Positions 5,869 through 9,928 of a stretch of DNA of 9,928 nt are shown here, piece after piece. Numbering within the stretch: position 1 is the first letter of the stretch; every line of letters begins with the position of its first letter. Under the pieces are notes generated by a model. It saw nothing but the letters and a program-made list of their open reading frames with translations. It ran no database searches and had not been told where the DNA came from. The translations under genes and the position numbers were made by a program. Source of the DNA: Alphaproteobacteria bacterium (GTDB lineage Bacteria > Pseudomonadota > Alphaproteobacteria > Rickettsiales > UBA8987); the NCBI GenBank assembly GCA_023269645.1, contig JAHFPR010000059.1, forward strand, positions 1 to 9,928, read 5' to 3'.

Positions 5869-5924
5869 TTCAGGTGGCTATATACTGAAGAATGGGGAGA
5901 ACATCCATCCAAACGGCCACGAAC

Positions 5925-6584
5925 ATGGCAACACAGGCGACGCTGGTTGAAAGGCTCCGGGCGGTTATGGAACGCCAGGGGGTCAACGCGCGCGAACTTG
6001 CCGGGCAATCCGGGGTCGGGCCTTCGTTCGTCTATGATATACTGAGTGGCCGCTCGCAGAACCCGACGACGCAGAAACTCGCCGCCGTTGCGCAGACGCT
6101 GGGCGTGAGTGTGCATTACCTGCTCCACGGCATGGATGGCACGGACGGCGTTGCGCAAGCTTCCGCCAGTTCCTCACTGGTAGCGATCGCGCCGCTGGCA
6201 GTGGAGGTGACGGCGGCGGGAATCACGGTGGTGACTCCCCAGGGCTACAGCACCCCGTATCGTGTGCACCGGGCATGGCTGGAGGAGGAACTTGGGATTC
6301 CCGTCTGGCAACTCCGGATGCTCCAGGCACTCGACGACAGCATGGCTCCGACATTACAGGAAGGTGATACGGTGCTTGTCAATATTGCAGATGTTCCCGA
6401 AGTGCCGGACGGCCTGTTCGCCATCGTGGATCGCCTGGGGATTACCCTGCGGCGGATTTCCGCAGCGGAGCCGGGTGCGCTCCTCGTGGCCACCGATAAC
6501 CCCGCCTTCCGCAGCCAGGAACGCCCCGCCGCCGACATCCACATTCTTGGCCGGGTGGTGTGGGTGGCGCATACGTTTGTTTAG
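5925..6584 (+). CDS. HTH-XRE transcriptional regulator with S24 (CI/LexA-like) C-terminal domain
   Basis: The protein has two domains. The first is an N-terminal XRE-type helix-turn-helix (LVERLRAVMERQGVNARELA, then QSGVGPSFVYDILSGRSQNP and KLAAVAQTLGVSVHYLL). The second is a C-terminal S24-type domain with DDSMAPTLQEGDTVLVN, DGLFAIVDRLGITLRRI and ATDNPAF. The serine of a LexA/CI-type dyad is present in DDSM, but the lysine expected before RRI is an Arg (ITLRRI), so self-cleavage is doubtful; many S24 regulators are non-cleaving. An in-frame ATG also exists at 5892. I prefer 5925 because a TATACT at 5881-5886 would start transcription near 5893 and because homology begins after it; neither start has a strong ribosome-binding site. 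The gene is divergent from the modA-like gene, with two palindromes in between, so it may control itself and that gene. Residual prophage repressor is an alternative, but no phage genes are near. Confidence 0.88.
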   Translation: MATQATLVERLRAVMERQGVNARELAGQSGVGPSFVYDILSGRSQNPTTQKLAAVAQTLGVSVHYLLHGMDGTDGVAQASASSSLVAIAPLAVEVTAAGITVVTPQGYSTPYRVHRAWLEEELGIPVWQLRMLQALDDSMAPTLQEGDTVLVNIADVPEVPDGLFAIVDRLGITLRRISAAEPGALLVATDNPAFRSQERPAADIHILGRVVWVAHTFV

Positions 6585-6607
6585 GGGCGTTTTTTCTTGT
6601 TGGCGAG

Positions 6608-6684
6608 ATGGATTCCTGTCACCCCGTGCTTGTCACGGGGTCTGGAATACGTAGCCCCAGACCCCGGCATTCGCCGGGGTGACA
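6608..6684. repeat. Double stem-loop palindromic element between convergent genes
   Basis: Outer arms 6617-6645 and 6657-6684 are near-perfect inverse copies beginning TGTCACCCCG and ending GGGGTGACA. Each contains its own perfect hairpin: CCCCGTG-CTTGT-CACGGGG (6622-6640) and CCCCGGC-ATTC-GCCGGGG (6662-6679). The flank ATGGATTCC (6608-6616) is the inverse complement of GGAATCCAT found in the element at 321-426, and both share the TGTCAYYCC edge, so the two are likely one repeat family. It starts 23 bp after the regulator stop and touches the uup stop, so it may act as a two-way transcription end or mRNA-stabilising stem. Confidence 0.8.
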
Positions 6685-6685
6685 A

Positions 6686-8596
6686 TTAACCCCCCGCTTT
6701 TCCTTCGAGTTCAAGCCAGCGTTCTTCCGCCGCGTCCAGTTCCATCTGCGCGCGTCCGGCGCGGGTGGCGGTGGCGTGGAACACATCCGGATCGCTGGTG
6801 TAGAAAGCCGGGTCGGCGAGCGTGAGGTGCAGTGCCGCCAGCTCCCGCTCCAGCTTCCCGATTTTCGCGGGGAGCTGCTTCAGCTCGTAGCGTTCCTTGT
6901 TGGTGAGGCCATCGGCGGCGGTGGGTTGGGTTTCTCCCCCTTTCAGCCGCACACGCGCCGAGGAAGCGGGAACCTGGCTGCGCGAGCCAGGAGGCGAGCT
7001 TTCTTTAGTGCCGCCCCGCGGCTTAGGCTCATCTGCAAAGCCAGAAGGCTTTGCAGGGAGCGAAAGAGAATGCTTCTGCTCCAGGTAATCGCTGTAGCCG
7101 CCGATATAGCCTTCCACCTCCGCGCCGCCCTCGAAAGCGAGGATTTTCGTGACGGTCTGATCCAGGAAATCGCGGTCATGACTCACCACGAACAGCGTGC
7201 CCTTGAAGGCCGAAAGCACCTCCTCCAGCATATCGAGCGTATCCATGTCGAGGTCGTTGGTGGGTTCGTCGAGGATGAGCAGATTGCCAGGATTGGCGAG
7301 CGCCTTCGCCAGCATCAGCCGGTTTTTCTGCCCGCCGGAGAGCGTGCCCACCGGGTCTTTCGCGGATTTCGGGTCGAACATGAAATCCTTGAGGTAGCCG
7401 CACACGTGGCGCGGCTTGCCCATCACGTCCACGTAATCCCCGCCCGCCGGGTTGAGCGTTTTCCACAGCGTGTTGCGGTCGTCGAGGCCGCGCCGCTGCT
7501 GGTCGAAATAGGAAACCAGCATATCCTTGGCCAGCTTTACCTTGCCCATATCCGGCGTAAGCTCGCCGAGCAGCAGCCGCAGGAAGGTGGTTTTGCCGGA
7601 GCCGTTTTTCCCCAGAATGCCCACCCGGTCACCCTTCAGCACGCGGTAATTGAAATGATCGAGGATTTTCATCTCCCTGCCGGGGGTATCGCCGCCGAAA
7701 GATTTGCAGACATTGTAAAACTCCGCGATCACGTTGGAGGTCATCGCCCCTTCGAGCGGCTTCAGTTCGATGCGCGTTTTGGCGTGGCGCAGGCTACGCT
7801 GGTCGGCGAGGAGCTTGTCCCGTGCGATCTGCATCTGCTCCACCCGCCGCATATTGCGCTTGCGGCGCGCCTTCACGCCCCGGCTCGCCCACTCCACCTC
7901 GATCTCCACGGCTTTCCGGCGGTTCTGGAGTTCCTGCTCCTCATGCTCCAGCAGCATCTCCGACCACGCGTCGAAATGCGCGAAACCCTGCGGGCACACG
8001 CGGATCACCCCGCGATCCAGCCAGAAAATCTTGTTGGTGACGTTCGCCAGAAAGGCCTTGTCGTGGCTGACGCACAGCACCGTGCCGCGATAGGCTTTCA
8101 GGAAATCCTCCAGCCACTCGATGCCGCCGAGATCAAGGTGGTTGGTGGGTTCGTCGAGCAACAGCACGTCCGGCTCCTCCACCAGCGCCCGCGCCAGCGC
8201 CGCGCGGCGAAGCTGCCCGCCGGAGAGCTTATCCATCCGGTCATCGGGATGCAGCTCCAGCGGCTCCATCACCCTGTCCACCATATAGCGGTAATCGTCC
8301 GTTTTGCGCTCCTCCGCGAGGCCGGAGAAAATATATTCGTACACGGTCTGGTGGGGCTGCGCCTTCACATCCTGCTGCAGGTAGCCGATAGTGACGCCCG
8401 GCTTCTGCCAGCGTTTTCCGCCGTCGAGTTCGCGCGTGCCGGTGATGAGGTGCATCAGCGTGGTTTTGCCCGCGCCGTTCCGCCCGACCAAGCAGATTTT
8501 ATCACCCTGGTGGATGTTGAAGGAGAGGCCATCGAAAAGCGGCTTGCCGCCGAAGGTGACAAGCGCGTCCAACACGCTGAGCAGGAGTTCGGCCAT
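6686..8596 (-). CDS. uup: Uup-type ABC-F ATPase
   Basis: The 636-residue protein has two ABC ATPase domains in one chain and no membrane segments, the ABC-F plan. Domain 1: Walker A GRNGAGKT (38-45), signature LSGGQ (124-128), Walker B LLLDEP (145-150), SHD (177-179). Domain 2: GKNGSGKT (329-336), LSGGQ (419-423), LLILDEP (439-445), SHD (472-474). The inter-domain linker contains WASRGVKARRKRNMRRVEQM, characteristic of Uup, and the last 70 residues (from LTNKERYELKQLPAKIGKLE) are the coiled-coil domain that in Uup binds branched DNA. E. coli Uup is linked to replication-recombination intermediates, transposon excision control and ribosome function. The stretch between domain 2 and the coiled coil (about 510-556) is Pro/Ser/Lys-rich and its DNA contains two perfect palindromes. 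The gene follows the rimK-like gene after 18 bp without a visible ribosome-binding site, suggesting coupling. Confidence 0.93.
   Translation of the reverse strand: MAELLLSVLDALVTFGGKPLFDGLSFNIHQGDKICLVGRNGAGKTTLMHLITGTRELDGGKRWQKPGVTIGYLQQDVKAQPHQTVYEYIFSGLAEERKTDDYRYMVDRVMEPLELHPDDRMDKLSGGQLRRAALARALVEEPDVLLLDEPTNHLDLGGIEWLEDFLKAYRGTVLCVSHDKAFLANVTNKIFWLDRGVIRVCPQGFAHFDAWSEMLLEHEEQELQNRRKAVEIEVEWASRGVKARRKRNMRRVEQMQIARDKLLADQRSLRHAKTRIELKPLEGAMTSNVIAEFYNVCKSFGGDTPGREMKILDHFNYRVLKGDRVGILGKNGSGKTTFLRLLLGELTPDMGKVKLAKDMLVSYFDQQRRGLDDRNTLWKTLNPAGGDYVDVMGKPRHVCGYLKDFMFDPKSAKDPVGTLSGGQKNRLMLAKALANPGNLLILDEPTNDLDMDTLDMLEEVLSAFKGTLFVVSHDRDFLDQTVTKILAFEGGAEVEGYIGGYSDYLEQKHSLSLPAKPSGFADEPKPRGGTKESSPPGSRSQVPASSARVRLKGGETQPTAADGLTNKERYELKQLPAKIGKLERELAALHLTLADPAFYTSDPDVFHATATRAGRAQMELDAAEERWLELEGKAGG
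6973..7056. repeat. Palindrome-rich stretch inside the uup linker
   Basis: Two perfect palindromes sit 41 bp apart within coding sequence: CCTGGCTGCGCGAGCCAGG at 6973-6991 (7-bp arms) and CTGCAAAGCC/GGCTTTGCAG around AGAA at 7033-7056 (10-bp arms). They encode about residues 514-542 of Uup (PAKPSGFADEPKPRGG and following), a low-complexity part between conserved domains. This resembles palindromic elements known to enter genes in frame in Rickettsia, though I cannot show membership of any named family. Confidence 0.6.
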
Positions 8597-8614
8597 AGGG
8601 GAGATGTATCGGAT

Positions 8615-9928
8615 TTACCCCCGATCCTCGCCCAGTATGTGCTTCTCGATGCTTTCGATCATCAGGGCGGCGATGTCGGCCTGGTTGGCTTTTTCCACGC
8701 CCTCCAGCCCCGGCGAGGAATTCACCTCCAGGATTTTCGGCCCGGTGGAGGAGCGGAGAATATCCACCCCCGCCACGTGCAGCCCCATGATTTTCGCGGC
8801 GTCAATCGCCATCCGGCGTTCCTCGCTGGTGATTTTCACCGCCTCCGCCGTGCCGCCCTGGTGGAGGTTCGCGCGGAAATCGCCCTCCGCCGCCGTGCGC
8901 TGGATGGAGGCCACCACATGGTTATCCACCACGAAGCAGCGAATATCCTTCCCGCCCGCCTCCTTGATGAATTCCTGCACCAGAATGTTCGCGCGGATGC
9001 TCTTGAACGCGTTGATGACGCTCTCCGCCGCCTTCTTCGTTTCGGCCAGCACCACGCCGCGACCCTGCGCGCCTTCCAGCAGCTTCACCACCAGCGGCGA
9101 GCCGCCCACCATGCTCACGATGTCCTTGGTATCCTGCGGGGAATGCGCGAAGCCGGTGACGGGCATATTCATTCCCCGGCTGGCGAGCATCTGCAGCGAC
9201 CGCAGCTTATCCCGTGAGCGCGCGATGGCGGAGGCCTCGTTCAGACAGAACGCACCCTGCATCTGGAACTGGCGCGTCACCGCGCAGCCGTAGAACGTGA
9301 TGGAGGGGCGCAGGCGCGGGATCACCGCATCCACTTTATCCAGCAACTGCCCGCCGCGATAATGCACCACGGGCTTCAGCGCGCTGATGTTCATGTAGCA
9401 GTATTTCACGTTGATGAAGCGCATCTCGTGGCCGCGCTGCTCGCCCGCTTCCATCAGGCGGCGGTTGGAATAAAGATGGCTGTTGCTCGCCAGCACCAGG
9501 ATGCGCAGGCGGCCTTTTTTCGGCTTCGGCGTTTTGTAAAAGGATTTTGCCTGCTCGTCGTTCATCTCGGACTGGCGGAAGGAGACGCTGGGATCCACCA
9601 GCACACGCTCCTGCATCGCCTCGCGCCCCAGCAGCATCCGGTAGCCCATCGAATCGCGGTTGGTGAGGGTGACTTCGATCGTCCAGATTTGCGCGCCGAG
9701 CTGCACTGGGGTGCGGATGACGGGGCGGATTTCGCTCTGCCCGCCGGTGTTTTTCACCGTGCGCTTGTCCATCACCTCCGCCGTGCAGTGCTTGGTGACG
9801 AGGCGGTTGTTCTGGATCGGATGCACCTCGAACTTCACGAACTGGCGGCCGTTTTCCTCATACGGGTGGATGTTGAAGGCGTGCAGCGAAGAAGTTTTCG
9901 CGCCGGAATCCACCCGCGCCTTGATGGC
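8615..9928 (-). CDS. rimK: RimB-like protease domain fused to RimK-type ATP-grasp glutamate ligase (5' end outside window)
   Basis: The frame is open to the window edge: residues AIKARVDSGAKTSSLHA precede and include the apparent GTG at 9913, so that is not the start. This first motif, (I/V)DSGAKTSSLHA, is the signature of the RimB / ATP-dependent zinc protease-like family with a retropepsin fold; the partner motif YRMLLGREAM follows about 90 residues later. From LRILVLASNSHLYSN (visible residue about 136) a RimK-type ATP-grasp ligase begins: VVKLLEGAQGRGVVLAE (nucleotide-binding loop), ILVQEFIKEAGGKDIRCFVV, and the metal-binding AGVDILRSSTGPKILEVNSSPGLEG. RimK adds glutamates to the C-terminus of ribosomal protein S6 in E. 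coli, and RimB modulates RimK where it is known, so the fusion joins an enzyme with its likely regulator. Other RimK-fold ligases use other substrates, so S6 as target is inference. It lies 18 bp upstream of uup on the same strand. Confidence 0.92.
   Translation of the reverse strand, partial: AIKARVDSGAKTSSLHAFNIHPYEENGRQFVKFEVHPIQNNRLVTKHCTAEVMDKRTVKNTGGQSEIRPVIRTPVQLGAQIWTIEVTLTNRDSMGYRMLLGREAMQERVLVDPSVSFRQSEMNDEQAKSFYKTPKPKKGRLRILVLASNSHLYSNRRLMEAGEQRGHEMRFINVKYCYMNISALKPVVHYRGGQLLDKVDAVIPRLRPSITFYGCAVTRQFQMQGAFCLNEASAIARSRDKLRSLQMLASRGMNMPVTGFAHSPQDTKDIVSMVGGSPLVVKLLEGAQGRGVVLAETKKAAESVINAFKSIRANILVQEFIKEAGGKDIRCFVVDNHVVASIQRTAAEGDFRANLHQGGTAEAVKITSEERRMAIDAAKIMGLHVAGVDILRSSTGPKILEVNSSPGLEGVEKANQADIAALMIESIEKHILGEDRG

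Noticed and set aside
5892..5924. ATG 5892 as the start of the XRE/S24 regulator
   Set aside because: A TATACT at 5881-5886 would place the transcript start around this codon and the extra 11 residues lie before the HTH homology; it is not excluded, since a leaderless start is possible.
5892..6584. Prophage or integrative element around the CI-like regulator
   Set aside because: No integrase, Cro, structural or attachment-site features are present, and both flanks are ordinary housekeeping genes.
6776..9217. 813-codon open frame on the + strand, opposite uup and the rimK-like gene
   Set aside because: It spans two clearly conserved genes on the other strand and the gap between them, shows no recognisable domain, and has the His/Arg/Val-rich composition expected from the complement of GC-rich coding DNA.

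Overview
The window is about 10 kb of GC-rich, densely coding chromosomal DNA from a Gram-negative bacterium, most likely an alphaproteobacterium. The reasons are a yebC-ruvC-ruvA-ruvB cluster, high GC with short intergenic gaps, and dispersed palindromes of the GTCAYYCC...GGRATCCAT type that are frequent in that class. I cannot fix the order or genus from sequence alone. There are no rRNA or tRNA genes, CRISPR arrays, transposases or obvious phage genes. No gene-free stretch exceeds 300 bp; the longest is 178 bp.

Left part (1-4811, + strand). The 3' end of yebC is followed by a large nested palindrome. Then comes a tightly packed run: an unrecognised two-TM membrane protein, ruvC, ruvA, a second unrecognised membrane protein (TM, Pro-rich stalk, small helical domain, built like TonB/TolA), and ruvB. 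RuvA, RuvB and RuvC together recognise, branch-migrate and cleave Holliday junctions. The two membrane proteins overlap or abut the ruv genes and are probably co-translated with them. The 5' end of ruvB is unusual: RuvB-like sequence begins upstream of the only nearby ATG and sits in an overlap with the previous gene, next to a run of seven C. A hairpin built from heptamer repeats lies across the ruvC stop and the ruvC/ruvA gap.

Middle part (4812-6685). An AT-rich island with a 16-bp tandem duplication and a perfect hairpin separates ruvB from a convergent, orphan ModA-like periplasmic binding protein (- strand). Divergent from it is an HTH-XRE/S24 (CI-like) regulator (+ strand). The shared 5' region holds two perfect palindromes that look like operators. 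An 11-base half-site-like motif (AAATAATRTTC) occurs on both sides of the modA-like gene.

Right part (6686-9928, - strand). A RimB-like (retropepsin-type) domain fused to a RimK ATP-grasp ligase, cut by the window edge, lies 18 bp upstream of uup, an ABC-F ATPase with the C-terminal coiled coil typical of Uup. The Uup linker carries a low-complexity stretch whose DNA contains two perfect palindromes, resembling a palindromic element inserted in frame. A double stem-loop of the same repeat family as the one after yebC lies between the convergent regulator and uup.

Most of the window is familiar housekeeping content. The parts worth a second look are the two unknown membrane proteins woven into the ruv genes, the ruvB start, the paired palindromes around the modA-like gene and its regulator, and the repeats that enter coding sequence in ruvC and uup.
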